From NCBI GenBank assembly GCA_903828595.1, contig CAIKMS010000016.1:124001-188000 (forward strand): a DNA stretch of 64,000 nt, given 5' to 3'. Positions 15,301 to 25,068 of this stretch are shown here, one piece after another. The notes beneath the pieces were generated by a model that ran no database searches, had not been told where the DNA came from, and was given only the letters and a program-made list of their open reading frames with translations. Source of the stretch: an uncultured Pseudomonadota bacterium. GTDB taxonomy: Bacteria; Pseudomonadota; Gammaproteobacteria; Steroidobacterales; Steroidobacteraceae. Made by a program: the position numbers and the translations under genes. Numbering within the stretch: the stretch's first letter is position 1; every line of letters begins with the position of its first letter.

Positions 15301-16277
15301 GCCGGTGGGTCTCGTTCAGTGCCGAGCAGTGCATCGACAAACTCTGCGGCTTTAAACTCCCCAAAATCCAAAGCATCCTCGCCAACGCCCACGTAACGAA
15401 CCGGGATCTTCAACTTATCGGCTATCGCAAATATCACGCCACCCTTGGCAGATCCGTCAAGTTTGGTTAGTACTAAGCCCGTCACGCCAATAGCCTGATG
15501 AAAGGTTTGCGCCTGTGACAGCGCATTTTGGCCCTGGCTGCCATCCAGCACTAACAGAACTTCATGTGGTGCCTGCTCATCCAGCCTGCCCAGCACGCGC
15601 TTCACTTTACGCAGCTCTTCCATCAGGTGGTTTTGGTTATGTAGTCGACCGGCGGTGTCGGCTAACAGCACGTCAATGCCGCGAGCGCGCGCAGCCTGTA
15701 AGGCGTCAAACACCACCGCCGCCGGGTCGGCTCCTGCGGCCTGCGCGATAACCGGGACGGCGTTTCGTTCACCCCAGGCTTGCAGCTGTTCAACCGCTGC
15801 CGCTCTGAACGTATCACCGGCGGCTAACATCACTTTGGCACCCTCATCGCTTAGCCGTCTGGCGAGTTTACCGATGCTGGTGGTTTTACCAGAGCCATTA
15901 ACGCCGACTACTAACACCACGAAGGGCTTAATTTGCCGATCCCGCTCTAGCGGCACCGCTACCGGTGTGAGGATAGTAATCATGGCTTCCCGCAACGCGC
16001 TCATCAGCGCGGCGTGATCTTTAAGCTCATGACGTGCGACTCTTTTGCGCAGATCGCCAAGAATGCGCTCCGTGGCCTCGACGCCGACATCGCCGGCGAG
16101 TAATCGTGTCTCTAAGTCGTCGAGCAGGTCGGCATCAATGGCTCTGCCTGGCAGTAAATCTGCCAGCCAGCTGGTGCCGATTTTGAGCTTATCGCGCAGT
16201 CGACCCAAAAACCCTCGTGAAGCCGCCGCCGGTTCACCGCTGGTAGGGGTGTCTTTCTTTTTGCCAAAACCAAACAT
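15297..16277 (-). CDS. ftsY: Signal recognition particle receptor FtsY
   Basis: 326 residues. A short acidic/basic N-terminal A region precedes the NG GTPase domain, with G1 GVNGSGKTTSIGKL, G3 DTAGRLHNQN and G4 TKLDGSAKGG. FtsY docks SRP-ribosome complexes at the inner membrane. The A domain is much shorter than in E. coli (about 30 residues), as in many other gammaproteobacteria. The start ATG at 16277 has an AGGAG-like site about 9 nt upstream. It is first gene of ftsY-ftsE-ftsX and divergent from rsmD. Confidence 0.96.
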   Translation of the reverse strand: MFGFGKKKDTPTSGEPAAASRGFLGRLRDKLKIGTSWLADLLPGRAIDADLLDDLETRLLAGDVGVEATERILGDLRKRVARHELKDHAALMSALREAMITILTPVAVPLERDRQIKPFVVLVVGVNGSGKTTSIGKLARRLSDEGAKVMLAAGDTFRAAAVEQLQAWGERNAVPVIAQAAGADPAAVVFDALQAARARGIDVLLADTAGRLHNQNHLMEELRKVKRVLGRLDEQAPHEVLLVLDGSQGQNALSQAQTFHQAIGVTGLVLTKLDGSAKGGVIFAIADKLKIPVRYVGVGEDALDFGEFKAAEFVDALLGTERDPPA

Positions 16278-16433
16278 AATGATTTACTCCTGGCCTGATT
16301 CTACCGGAGGAGGCCGCCTTTCCGGGAAGCGACTACGTCGATCCCGTCGATGGCACAATGTCAGCGTGAGCACCCCCGATGGGGCCGCTTTGGTCGCTGG
16401 ATAGGCATAATCGCCACGACACAAGGATGCACC

Positions 16434-17102
16434 GTGAGTTCTAAGTCTGATAAACCCGGGAGGGTAGCGCGTCCTCAACCGCCCGGTGCACCCGGTGGCG
16501 TAGGCTCTGTGCGAATCATCGGGGGTTTGTGGCGTGGGCGGCGTGTACCTATAGCGGCCGTACCCGGATTACGGCCAACCCCCGATCGGGTGCGTGAAAC
16601 GCTCTACAACTGGTTGCAGGGCTCCTTGGTGCATAAACGCGTCCTAGACCTGTATTCCGGGACCGGTGCCTTAGGTTTGGAGGCCCTGTCACGTGGTGCG
16701 CGTCATGCCACTTTCATTGAATCCGACCCGGTTGCCGCCGCGCAATTACGCAGCACCTTGCAGGTGCTGGGTGCCCCAGATGCCAGCGTTCTGACCCAGG
16801 ACGCGAAGGGCTTTATTCAAAAGCCGTGTGGGTTAAACGCCGAGCGCTATGGTGGGGTTTTGATGGATCCGCCCTTTGCCGCCGAGGATCAGGCCGAGTT
16901 GTGTAAACTTCTGGATCGTAACGGCTGGCTTAGCGACGATGCGTGGGTGTATTTGGAAACTCCCTCCGAGCGACCCGAGCCGCTATGGCCTGAACGTTGG
17001 CGCGTCTGGCGTACGCTCACCGCGGGGGCGGTACGCGCGACGTTAATTCGTCTGAAGCCACTGACTGTGGGATCACCAGAGTCGCCTACTGATGACACTT
17101 AA
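16434..17102 (+). CDS. rsmD: 16S rRNA (guanine966-N2)-methyltransferase
   Basis: 222 residues from the GTG at 16434, which has AAGG 7 nt upstream; an in-frame ATG 28 codons earlier lacks a ribosome site. Core motifs are VRIIGGLWRGRRV, TPDRVRETLYNWL, the SAM loop LDLYSGTGALGLEALSRGA and the catalytic MDPPF. RsmD methylates N2 of G966 in 30S subunits. The last stretch is somewhat longer than usual. coaD starts 12 bp downstream, a common pairing. Confidence 0.94.
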   Translation: MSSKSDKPGRVARPQPPGAPGGVGSVRIIGGLWRGRRVPIAAVPGLRPTPDRVRETLYNWLQGSLVHKRVLDLYSGTGALGLEALSRGARHATFIESDPVAAAQLRSTLQVLGAPDASVLTQDAKGFIQKPCGLNAERYGGVLMDPPFAAEDQAELCKLLDRNGWLSDDAWVYLETPSERPEPLWPERWRVWRTLTAGAVRATLIRLKPLTVGSPESPTDDT

Positions 17103-17612
<510 letters not shown>

Positions 17613-17652
17613 TGCTTTTTGTCGGCTTTATGTTTTTTTAAGGATGATGCCC

Positions 17653-19374
17653 ATGATGCTTTGTGTCCGCCACCCGCTACGGCGCATTTTTGTCTGCGGC
17701 TGTTCGCTGATTCTGGGCGGCGCGCTCGCCTCGAGCGCCAGTTTGGCCAGCACACAGGTGGCACCGGCCGCGCTACCGCAAAAAGCCGCTATCGCCAGCG
17801 CGCATCCGGCAGCTAATCAAGCCGGGCAGGATATTCTTGCGGCGGGTGGTAATGCGTTTGATGCCGCCGTGGCCGTTAGTGCGGCTCTGGCCGTAGTGGA
17901 GCCTTCCAGTTCGGGCGTGGGTGGTGGTGGGTTCTATCTGTTACATCGGCAATCCGATGGCCGGGATATTTTTGTGGACGCCCGTGAGGCGGCGCCGGCG
18001 GCGGCTACTCGAGATATGTATCTTGATGCGAAGGGCGCGCCTATAGATGAGCTTTCGCGTAGCGGCCCCCTGGCGGCGGCTATTCCTGGCGAGCCTGCTG
18101 CTTGGGCGTGGTTGGCCGAGCATTACGGACGATTGCCCTTATCACGATCCTTGGCTCCGGCTATTCGTTTGGCGCGCGATGGTTTTGCGATGTATCCGCG
18201 TCTGCAATCGGGCATTCGTTATAACGTAGAGCGGATGCAGCACTCGCCTGAGGCCGCGAAGCGATTTTTGATTAACGGCAAAGTGCCTGAAATCGGCGCC
18301 GTAATTCGCCAACCCGAGTTAGCGCATACGCTGGAGACCTTAGCACGCGGTGGTGCTGAGGCTTTTTATCGCGGTCCGTTAGCCAAGCAGTTGGTTGACG
18401 GGGTGCGTCGTGCTGGTGGTATTTGGACGCAGAGTGATCTGAGTGATTACCGTGTTGTCGAGCGCGAACCCTTGGTCGGGCATTATCAGGGTGCGCGTAT
18501 TGTCACCTCGCCACCACCCTCATCCGGTGGCGTGGTGTTGTTGGACACGCTCAATATTCTGAGTGGCTATGATTTAAAGCAGGCCTCGTCGGTGATGCGC
18601 ACGCATTGGCTGACCGAGGCGATGCGTCACGCGTATCGCGACCGCGCCGAATATCTGGGTGATCCGGACTTTGTGTCCATGCCTATAGATGAGCTGACCA
18701 GTCCGCTGTATGCGGCAGGCCAACGCAACTCTATTCGGCCTGATAGAGCCACACCCTCTAGCGTCTTGCGACCCATCGGCGCGTCGCTGCGTGATGGGCC
18801 CACGACGACCCATTTTTCGGTTTTAGATCGAGAGGGTAATCGGGTGGCTGCGACGATTTCGATTAACCTGTGGTTTGGCAGTGGTTGGGTAGCACCGGGC
18901 ACCGGTGTGTTTTTGAATGACACGATGGATGATTTTTCCGTCGCCATGGGCACACCTAACGCCTTTGCTTTAGTGGGTGGTTCCGCCAACGCCATTGCGC
19001 CGCATAAGCGTGCGCTGTCTTCCATGACGCCGACCTTTGTTGAGACCGAGCAGGGGCTGCTGATTATTGGCACCCCGGGCGGCAGCACGATTATCAGTAT
19101 GGTGACCCAGGGTGTACTGGGTTGGCTTAATGGGCAGAGCGCGGATCAGGTGGTCAGCGCCCGTCGCATACACCATCAGTATCTGCCGGACCGTTTGAAC
19201 TACGAGCCCGGCGCACTGAGTGCTGAAGAGATACAAGGGTTAAAAGCCTTAGGCTACGATCTGGCTGAGTGGTCTACGCGTGGCAACATGCAGGTGATTA
19301 CCTGGGATTACGGCAGTGGCCTGGTGCAGGCGGGTGCGGATCCGCGGGGCTTTGGCGTGGGCTTGGTTTACTAG
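17653..19374 (+). CDS. ggt: Gamma-glutamyltransferase, exported
   Basis: 573 residues from the ATG at 17653, with AAGGA about 8 nt upstream; ATGs at 17644 and 17647 lie within that site. A signal peptide (LRRIFVCGCSLILGGALASSASLAS) ends near residue 33. The N-terminal large-subunit region has GGNAFDAAVAVSAALAVVEP. The autoprocessing site is TTHFSV, with the probable catalytic Thr near residue 385. The small subunit shows GFGVGLVY at the end and SSMTPTF before it. The enzyme cleaves glutathione and other gamma-glutamyl compounds in the periplasm. It is convergent with mutM. Confidence 0.95.
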   Translation: MMLCVRHPLRRIFVCGCSLILGGALASSASLASTQVAPAALPQKAAIASAHPAANQAGQDILAAGGNAFDAAVAVSAALAVVEPSSSGVGGGGFYLLHRQSDGRDIFVDAREAAPAAATRDMYLDAKGAPIDELSRSGPLAAAIPGEPAAWAWLAEHYGRLPLSRSLAPAIRLARDGFAMYPRLQSGIRYNVERMQHSPEAAKRFLINGKVPEIGAVIRQPELAHTLETLARGGAEAFYRGPLAKQLVDGVRRAGGIWTQSDLSDYRVVEREPLVGHYQGARIVTSPPPSSGGVVLLDTLNILSGYDLKQASSVMRTHWLTEAMRHAYRDRAEYLGDPDFVSMPIDELTSPLYAAGQRNSIRPDRATPSSVLRPIGASLRDGPTTTHFSVLDREGNRVAATISINLWFGSGWVAPGTGVFLNDTMDDFSVAMGTPNAFALVGGSANAIAPHKRALSSMTPTFVETEQGLLIIGTPGGSTIISMVTQGVLGWLNGQSADQVVSARRIHHQYLPDRLNYEPGALSAEEIQGLKALGYDLAEWSTRGNMQVITWDYGSGLVQAGADPRGFGVGLVY

Positions 19375-19457
19375 TTTAATAACTTGCCTGAGTCGCTGGT
19401 TGCTAGCAGCCGACTCTGAGGGGATGGCTCGGATATTGGCGCCTGGCCTCACGCGGC

Positions 19458-20273
19458 TTATTTCTGGCAGTTTGGACACCAGTAAGTCGCGCGGCCTCCC
19501 TGGACTCGGGTACTGATTTTGGTGGGGCAGCGTCGGCACGGCTTACCCGCACGATCATAGACAAATAGTTTTTGACTGAAGTAACCGGGAATGCCGTTGG
19601 TATTCACGTAGTCGCGTAGCGTGGTCCCGCCTTGGGTGATCGCGGCGCTGAGCACGGATTTGATGGCAGCCACAATTTTCCCGCTTTCCGCCACGGTGAG
19701 TCGACCGGCGGCGCGACCCGGTCGAACACCGGCCTGATACAGCGCTTCGGAGGCATAAATATTGCCCACGCCAACCACCACGTGAGAGTCCATGATGAAC
19801 TGTTTAACCGCCACCTGGCGACGTCGTGATCGGGCGTGCAGATACTCAGCGTTGAACGAATCTTCTAACGGCTCGGGGCCCAGATCGGCCAGCAGTGGAT
19901 GCTGCGCCGGGTCGCCTTGCAGATAATGAAAGCTGCCAAAGCGTCGCGGGTCGTTGTAGCGCAGCACCTGGCCTGAGGACAGCAGCAAATCAACGTGATC
20001 ATGTAAACGCGGCGCTATGTCGGCGTGAAGTACTCGCAGACTGCCGGACATACCTAAATGGATGAGTACGGTGCCGCTTCGCAGTTGCAGCAGCAGATAT
20101 TTTCCACGACGCGCGACGCCGAGCACCGGTTGTCCGGCTACCTGAGACTCGAAGGCCTCTGGAATCGGCCAGCGCAGTCGACGATCTCGAATGTGCGCTC
20201 CCAGCAGAGTCTGGCCTGCCACGGCGGCAGCGATACCGCGACGCGTGGTTTCGACCTCAGGTAATTCGGGCAT
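19458..20273 (-). CDS. mutM: Formamidopyrimidine-DNA glycosylase
   Basis: 271 residues starting with MPELPEVETTRRG, where Pro2 and Glu3 are the catalytic N terminus. The helix-two-turn-helix region has VGVGNIYASEALYQAG. A C-terminal zinc finger has CRRC and CPNC. It removes 8-oxoguanine and ring-opened purines. MutY, which acts on the A:8-oxoG partner lesion, is encoded at 52 kb in the same window. The gene stands alone, convergent with ggt. Confidence 0.97.
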   Translation of the reverse strand: MPELPEVETTRRGIAAAVAGQTLLGAHIRDRRLRWPIPEAFESQVAGQPVLGVARRGKYLLLQLRSGTVLIHLGMSGSLRVLHADIAPRLHDHVDLLLSSGQVLRYNDPRRFGSFHYLQGDPAQHPLLADLGPEPLEDSFNAEYLHARSRRRQVAVKQFIMDSHVVVGVGNIYASEALYQAGVRPGRAAGRLTVAESGKIVAAIKSVLSAAITQGGTTLRDYVNTNGIPGYFSQKLFVYDRAGKPCRRCPTKISTRVQGGRATYWCPNCQK

Positions 20274-20413
20274 GGTGTCGGGTTACTCGGCCGAAGATTC
20301 GCCAACGCAGGTTGCGAATCACATCATACGAGATCGTCGGAGGTCGAGCAGTTCGCGGTGAGTGCTACGCGGTGACTTTTAAAGTGACTGCTGAAGGATT
20401 CAGGGTAAACACG

Positions 20414-20440
20414 AAACAGCGCGGATTGCCCGCGCTGTTT
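20414..20440 (-). terminator. Terminator hairpin after rpmG
   Basis: Perfect 11-bp inverted repeat AAACAGCGCGG / CCGCGCTGTTT with a 5-nt loop, 17 bp after the rpmG stop. On the rpmG strand the stem runs into TTTCG then GTTTACC; on the other strand it ends in a run of six T, so it may work in both directions. Confidence 0.75.
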
Positions 20441-20456
20441 TTTCATCACAAGCCAG

Positions 20457-20612
20457 TTACTTAATCTTGGCTTCTTTATAAATGACGTGCTTGCGAGCCT
20501 TCGGGTCGAACTTTGACACTTCCATCTTCTCGGGATGCAAGCGCTTGTTCTTAGTCGTGGTGTAAAAGTGGCCGGTACCGGCGCTGGAAACGAGCTTGAT
20601 CTTGTCACGCAT
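20457..20612 (-). CDS. rpmG: Ribosomal protein bL33
   Basis: 51 residues, read directly from the minus strand: it starts [20 protein letters not shown] and ends [11 protein letters not shown]. The TGHFYTT and KKN-like basic run ([13 protein letters not shown]) are the bL33 signature. The version lacks the zinc-ribbon CxxC pairs, so it is the zinc-independent form. It lies 12 bp after rpmB, the standard rpmB-rpmG operon, and is followed by a strong hairpin. Confidence 0.96.
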   Translation of the reverse strand: MRDKIKLVSSAGTGHFYTTTKNKRLHPEKMEVSKFDPKARKHVIYKEAKIK

Positions 20613-20624
20613 GACTTTCTACCC

Positions 20625-20861
20625 TTAAACCTTGGTGCCGTTGGCGCGCAGTTCGGCCAGAACCACTTCGATGCCACGCTTTTCAATGGTACGCAAACCC
20701 GCGTTGGTCACGCGTAGCGAAACCCAGCGCTTCTCTGCTTCTACCCAAAAACGCTGCGTATGCAGGTTGGGCAGGAAGCGACGGCGACGATGGTTATTGG
20801 AGTGCGAGACGGTGTTACCCACCGCCGGGCGCTTACCCGTGACCTGACAGACTCTAGACAT
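20625..20861 (-). CDS. rpmB: Ribosomal protein bL28
   Basis: 78 residues from the ATG at 20861; the frame is open further upstream but the family starts at [12 protein letters not shown]. Other signatures are [19 protein letters not shown] and [19 protein letters not shown]. It is a component of the 50S subunit. It is the first gene of rpmB-rpmG, with radC 110 bp further upstream on the same strand. Confidence 0.96.
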   Translation of the reverse strand: MSRVCQVTGKRPAVGNTVSHSNNHRRRRFLPNLHTQRFWVEAEKRWVSLRVTNAGLRTIEKRGIEVVLAELRANGTKV

Positions 20862-20971
20862 CGGAATCACCTTGGAAATATGACGACCTGACCTTTGCGA
20901 CGGCGCAAGGGTCGAGCCGCATATTAAACCAGCGCGGAGGGGTTGCGCGCAAGCCTTCAGTGTAGGCTTTT

Positions 20972-21646
20972 TCACAAGAGCCCGCGTTCGGCCAAAGATA
21001 CCGTTTCGCCGTCCCCAACCACGATATGGTCCAGTACGCGGATATCGACCAGCGCCAAGGCGTCTTTGAGGCGCCGAGTGATCGCTTCATCCGCGTGGCT
21101 GGGCTCGGCGATCCCGGAGGGATGATTATGAGCAAAAATCACCGCGGCCGCGCGATGCGCCAGCGCCGTTTTGACGACTTCGCGAGGATACACGCTGGCG
21201 CCGTCAATCGTACCCCTAAAAAGCTCCTCAAAAAGCATCAAATGGTGCCTATTATCCAGAAAAAGACAGCAAAAGACTTCATAGTCGCGATCTCTGAGCA
21301 TGCTGGTTAGATAGCTGCGCACCACGGATGGGCTCAACAGCATAGGCCCGGTCTTGAGTCTTTCTAATTGGTTTCGGCGGTACATCTCAATGATGGCTTG
21401 CAGTCTGGCGTAGCGGGCCGGGCCTATGCCCCGTTGCTCGCACAGGCGATGGGCGCTGGCGTTCATCAGTTCGCGCAGTGAGCCAAATTGTTGGAGCAGG
21501 TCCTGGGCCAGGCTAAGCACGTTTTGCTCGCTGCAGCCGGTGCCCAGCCAAATGGCCAGCAATTCGGTATCCGATAGGTTGCCAGCACCACAGCGCAGCA
21601 GTTTTTCTCGCGGGGGCTCGGCCATTGGCCAGTTTTGAAGTTTCAT
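20972..21646 (-). CDS. radC: RadC family JAMM/MPN domain protein
   Basis: 224 residues from ATG 21646 ([17 protein letters not shown]), the standard RadC start; longer in-frame starts are not conserved-looking. An HhH-like N-terminal part contains [20 protein letters not shown]. The JAMM metal motif is HNHPSG, with the Ser and Asp following in EPSHADE. The family was named for DNA repair, but its biochemical role is unsettled. It is divergent from coaBC. Confidence 0.93.
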   Translation of the reverse strand: MKLQNWPMAEPPREKLLRCGAGNLSDTELLAIWLGTGCSEQNVLSLAQDLLQQFGSLRELMNASAHRLCEQRGIGPARYARLQAIIEMYRRNQLERLKTGPMLLSPSVVRSYLTSMLRDRDYEVFCCLFLDNRHHLMLFEELFRGTIDGASVYPREVVKTALAHRAAAVIFAHNHPSGIAEPSHADEAITRRLKDALALVDIRVLDHIVVGDGETVSLAERGLL

Positions 21647-21815
21647 GGCCTTACTCTGCCGCCGAGGCCGGATAAATGGGATGGCAGTTTCGAGTGCCTT
21701 TGGCGAATTTATCCGGGCCTGTGCAGGAAATGGTTGGTGCTCAATAACTTCAAGTTCTGACCAGAATGAGGGTTGATGGGTAGAGCTTGGCGGCAAAGCA
21801 CCGGATAATCGCACC

Positions 21816-23096
21816 GTGACTATTTTGAACACTTCTGAATCCGCCCCAACTCCTACCCCCTCGCACCGGCCTCGCCGGGTATTGCTGGGCGTCACGGGCG
21901 GTATTGCCGCTTATAAGGCAGCGGAAATCGTAAGGTTATTGATTGCTCGTGGCGCTGAAGTTCAAGTGGTGATGACGCACAGTGCGACGCAGTTTATTAC
22001 GCCACTGACTTTTCAGGCCTTATCGGGCCGGCCAGTGCGTACGGACCTGTGGGATTCAGCCGCTGAGGCCGCCATGGGCCATATTGAGCTGGCGCGGTGG
22101 GCTGATCTGGTTCTCATCGCGCCGGCTACTGCCGATGTGATGGCCCGCTTGGCGCACGGGCATGCTGATGATCTGCTGAGCACCTTGTGCTTAGCCACGG
22201 CCAGTCCGGTCTGGATTGCCCCAGCAATGAACCAACAGATGTGGGCCCATGCCGCTACCCAGGCCAATGTGCGGTTGCTTAAAGATCACGGCGTGCGCGT
22301 CTTAGGCCCTGCTGCCGGCTCGCAAGCCTGCGGTGAAACCGGCCTGGGTCGTTTGTTGGAGCCGGAGGACATCGTGGCGTTGGTGTTTGCACCTAGGCCC
22401 TTGCCCGAACACGGCCCGCTTTGGGGCAAGCATGTTGTGATCACGGCGGGCCCTACCCGGGAGGCTGTGGATCCCGTTCGATTTATCAGTAATCGAAGCT
22501 CAGGGAAGATGGGTTATGCGATTGCGGCGGCGGCACGCGATGCCGGGGCTCGCGTGACGCTTATCAGTGGGCCGGTATCGTTGCGAGTGCCTTATGGCGT
22601 AACCCGCTTTGATGTGGAGAGCGCTGAGCAAATGTACGCCTGTGTGCATCAGGTCATTACCGATGCTGATGTGTATATCGGCGCGGCAGCCGTGGCTGAT
22701 TATCGGCCTGTCACCTGCGCGGAGCGCAAGATTAAAAAAAGCGCGGATTGCCTGGATATCGCCTTAACCCGGGCCCCTGATATTTTAGCTTCTGTCTCTG
22801 CCTTAGCGCGACGACCCTTTGTGGTGGGATTTGCAGCCGAAACCAACGATATTGAACGTCACGCTCGCGATAAGCTCAATCGTAAAAATTTGGACCTTAT
22901 TGCGGCTAATGACGTGAGTGGCGGTCAGGTGTTTGATCGAGATGACAACGCGTTGCTGGTACTCTGGTCGGACGGATCTCGGGAATTTAAGCAGCAGTCT
23001 AAGTGCGCTTTGGCTTACGAATTAGTGGGGTTAATCGCTGAGCGATTAACGCAAGCCTCTACCAATCTTGCGCCCAAGCTGGAGAAACCAACATGA
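21816..23096 (+). CDS. coaBC: Bifunctional phosphopantothenoylcysteine decarboxylase / phosphopantothenate-cysteine ligase
   Basis: 426 residues from a GTG start at 21816. The N-terminal CoaC flavoprotein half has [18 protein letters not shown], the catalytic His in [11 protein letters not shown] and the substrate clamp PAMNQQMW. The C-terminal CoaB half has [20 protein letters not shown] and KIKKS. It performs two steps of CoA synthesis. The stop overlaps the dut start by 4 bp (ATGA), so the two are translationally coupled. Confidence 0.96.
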   Translation: MTILNTSESAPTPTPSHRPRRVLLGVTGGIAAYKAAEIVRLLIARGAEVQVVMTHSATQFITPLTFQALSGRPVRTDLWDSAAEAAMGHIELARWADLVLIAPATADVMARLAHGHADDLLSTLCLATASPVWIAPAMNQQMWAHAATQANVRLLKDHGVRVLGPAAGSQACGETGLGRLLEPEDIVALVFAPRPLPEHGPLWGKHVVITAGPTREAVDPVRFISNRSSGKMGYAIAAAARDAGARVTLISGPVSLRVPYGVTRFDVESAEQMYACVHQVITDADVYIGAAAVADYRPVTCAERKIKKSADCLDIALTRAPDILASVSALARRPFVVGFAAETNDIERHARDKLNRKNLDLIAANDVSGGQVFDRDDNALLVLWSDGSREFKQQSKCALAYELVGLIAERLTQASTNLAPKLEKPT

Positions 23097-23557
23097 AGTC
23101 AACGCATCGCTTACAGGTGCGAGTGTTGGATGAGCGTTTAGGTACGCAGCATCCATTACCGGCCTATGCAACTCCAGGGTCCGCTGGCTTGGATTTGCGT
23201 GCCTGCCTGGATGCTCCGTTGGTACTGGCGCCTGGCGCTACACAGTTAGTGCCGACGGGATTGGCTATTTTTCTGGAAGACCCCAGCTTGGCGGCGGTTA
23301 TTTTACCTCGCTCGGGCTTGGGTCATAAGCACGGTATTGTGTTGGGGAATTTGGTCGGTCTGATTGACTCGGATTATCAGGGCCAACTGATGGTGTCGAC
23401 GTGGAATCGAAGTGCACAGCCTTACACTATCGCGCCCTTCGAGCGCATCGCTCAGCTGGTGGTTGTGCCAGTCGTACAAGTGGCGCTGGATGTGGTTGAC
23501 GAGTTTACGGCCAGCCACCGCGGTGAGGGGGGCTTCGGCAGTTCGGGGCGAACCTGA
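23093..23557 (+). CDS. dut: dUTP diphosphatase
   Basis: 154 residues containing all five trimeric dUTPase motifs: [45 protein letters not shown] and the C-terminal [10 protein letters not shown]. It hydrolyses dUTP to dUMP, limiting uracil in DNA and feeding thymidylate synthesis. It is coupled to coaBC by a 4-bp overlap and convergent with the DUF4124 gene, 9 bp between stops. Confidence 0.97.
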   Translation: MKSTHRLQVRVLDERLGTQHPLPAYATPGSAGLDLRACLDAPLVLAPGATQLVPTGLAIFLEDPSLAAVILPRSGLGHKHGIVLGNLVGLIDSDYQGQLMVSTWNRSAQPYTIAPFERIAQLVVVPVVQVALDVVDEFTASHRGEGGFGSSGRT

Positions 23558-23566
23558 TCGAGGCCT

Positions 23567-24247
23567 TCAGCCTTTTTTGAGTTCCTTAAATCTCGCGATA
23601 TCTGCATCAAACTGCGCTTTTACGCGCGCCCCCTCCCGATGCTTTTCTTCTAAATTTTGCGATTGCGCCTGGATATCTAGCGTCGTATGCACCAAATCCT
23701 CGGCGATTCGATCCGGCAGAGGGGCTGCATTGGCGCTGGTCGCGTAGGGCTTAGAGCGCTGCGCTTGGGTCACTAGACTATTTTCGTGGCCTATTAAGTG
23801 CTCAAGGTATTGCTGAGTGACTCGTGCCTGCGCATCGATGATTTCAAATCGCCGATCACGAAGACTCTGAATTTCCTCTACGGACAGGTAGGTAGCCAAC
23901 AGGTGCTGGTCGCGCTCGCGCGCTCGTTGCACCGAGCTATGCGCTTGCTCTTCAGCGGCATGTCGGTTGGATTCCTCAGCCAGTTGCTCGGGTGTCTGCA
24001 GCCCGGGGATGACTCCGACCTGAATGCCCTGAGCATTGAGGATCTTTTTTTCCTGATTGGCGAATTGCGGCGGGACCATATCCCCATAGTGCGTGACGCC
24101 CTGTTCATCTACCCACTTGTACATAGCCGGCCCACGGCCATCATGGCCAGCCTTTTGTGCGATGGCCGGCTGTAGGCCGGCAAGCCCTACAAAGGCGACG
24201 ATCACGATGGCCATGGCTTGGCGCGAAATAGCGTTAGCGATACTCAT
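23567..24247 (-). CDS. DUF4124 domain protein, exported
   Basis: 226 residues from ATG 24247, chosen because it opens directly on a signal peptide (AIVIVAFVGLAGLQPAIAQ). The mature N terminus carries the DUF4124 signature YKWVDEQGVTHYGD. The remainder is charged and helical with a likely coiled coil, including EEIQSLRDRRFEIIDAQARV. The function of this envelope family is not known. It lies 51 bp downstream of pyrE on the same strand and may share its transcript. Confidence 0.8.
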   Translation of the reverse strand: MSIANAISRQAMAIVIVAFVGLAGLQPAIAQKAGHDGRGPAMYKWVDEQGVTHYGDMVPPQFANQEKKILNAQGIQVGVIPGLQTPEQLAEESNRHAAEEQAHSSVQRARERDQHLLATYLSVEEIQSLRDRRFEIIDAQARVTQQYLEHLIGHENSLVTQAQRSKPYATSANAAPLPDRIAEDLVHTTLDIQAQSQNLEEKHREGARVKAQFDADIARFKELKKG

Positions 24248-24298
24248 AGACGGATTGTCCCGAATGGTTGGGCCAGTGGCTGCGAACGGGGTCACGCT

Positions 24299-24955
24299 TT
24301 AGTTAGTCATAACGCCATAGGTGGCTCGGTAGTCTTCAAGAGCAGTCAGCGACTCTAACGATAAGCCCGCGATGCCTTGTCCAGCGGCGGTGATCAAGTC
24401 CTGAAGAGTCAGGATGCAAGCTACCTGCAGGCCGGATGCGCGTAATTCATCCACCGCGGAGGTCTGGCTGGTGAGGCCTTTTTCTTGTCTATCCAAAGCC
24501 AGCAATACACCCGTAACGGCGGCGCCGCTATTTTGGATGAGCTGCAGAGACTCACGAATCGCCGTGCCGGCTGTGATCACGTCATCAATGATCACCACTC
24601 GCCCTTGCAGGCTACGTCCGACGATTTGTCCTCCCTCCCCATGATCTTTGGCTTCTTTGCGATTGTAAGCGTAGGGCACGTCGCGGCCGTGTTCACGGGC
24701 AAGGGCGGCGGCTGTCGAGGCGACCAAGGGAATGCCTTTGTAGGCGGGCCCAAATAGCATGTCAAAGCCCATACCGGAGTTCACCAACGCCGAGGCATAG
24801 GCGCGCCCGAGGCCGTCAATGGCAGCGCCCGTATCAAAGCGCCCCGCATTGAAAAAATAAGGGCTTTGTCGGCCTGATTTGAGCGTGAATTGGCCAAAGC
24901 GAAGGACTTCGTGGCGCAGCGCCAATTCTATGAAGGCACGTTGATAGTCGTGAAT
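24299..24955 (-). CDS. pyrE: Orotate phosphoribosyltransferase, apparent ATT start
   Basis: 218 residues if translation begins at the ATT at 24955. The PRPP site is VVIIDDVITAGTA and the early signature is RFGQFTLKSGRQSPYFFNAG. The residues upstream of the first conventional start (TTG, 24925) read HDYQRAFIELALRHEVLRFG, which matches the family N terminus (xDYQxxFIExAL). The codon before them is ATT, with AAGGAG six bases upstream. No ATG, GTG or TTG exists in frame between the ribosome site and that point. The enzyme joins orotate to PRPP in pyrimidine synthesis. It is divergent from xthA. Confidence 0.93.
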   Translation of the reverse strand: MHDYQRAFIELALRHEVLRFGQFTLKSGRQSPYFFNAGRFDTGAAIDGLGRAYASALVNSGMGFDMLFGPAYKGIPLVASTAAALAREHGRDVPYAYNRKEAKDHGEGGQIVGRSLQGRVVIIDDVITAGTAIRESLQLIQNSGAAVTGVLLALDRQEKGLTSQTSAVDELRASGLQVACILTLQDLITAAGQGIAGLSLESLTALEDYRATYGVMTN

Positions 24956-25068
24956 GATCGTCTCCTTGGTTGGCCAGTCTTTTTTAGCGCAGTGCGGTCG
25001 TATTTTCCAGTGCGCCGTTGTGCTTAATCTTTGCAGGAAAGCCGGCGCGCGATTGATATGATAGCCGG

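Noticed and set aside
24299-24925. pyrE starting at TTG 24925
   Set aside because: It removes the conserved FIExAL segment and has no ribosome site, unlike the ATT at 24955.
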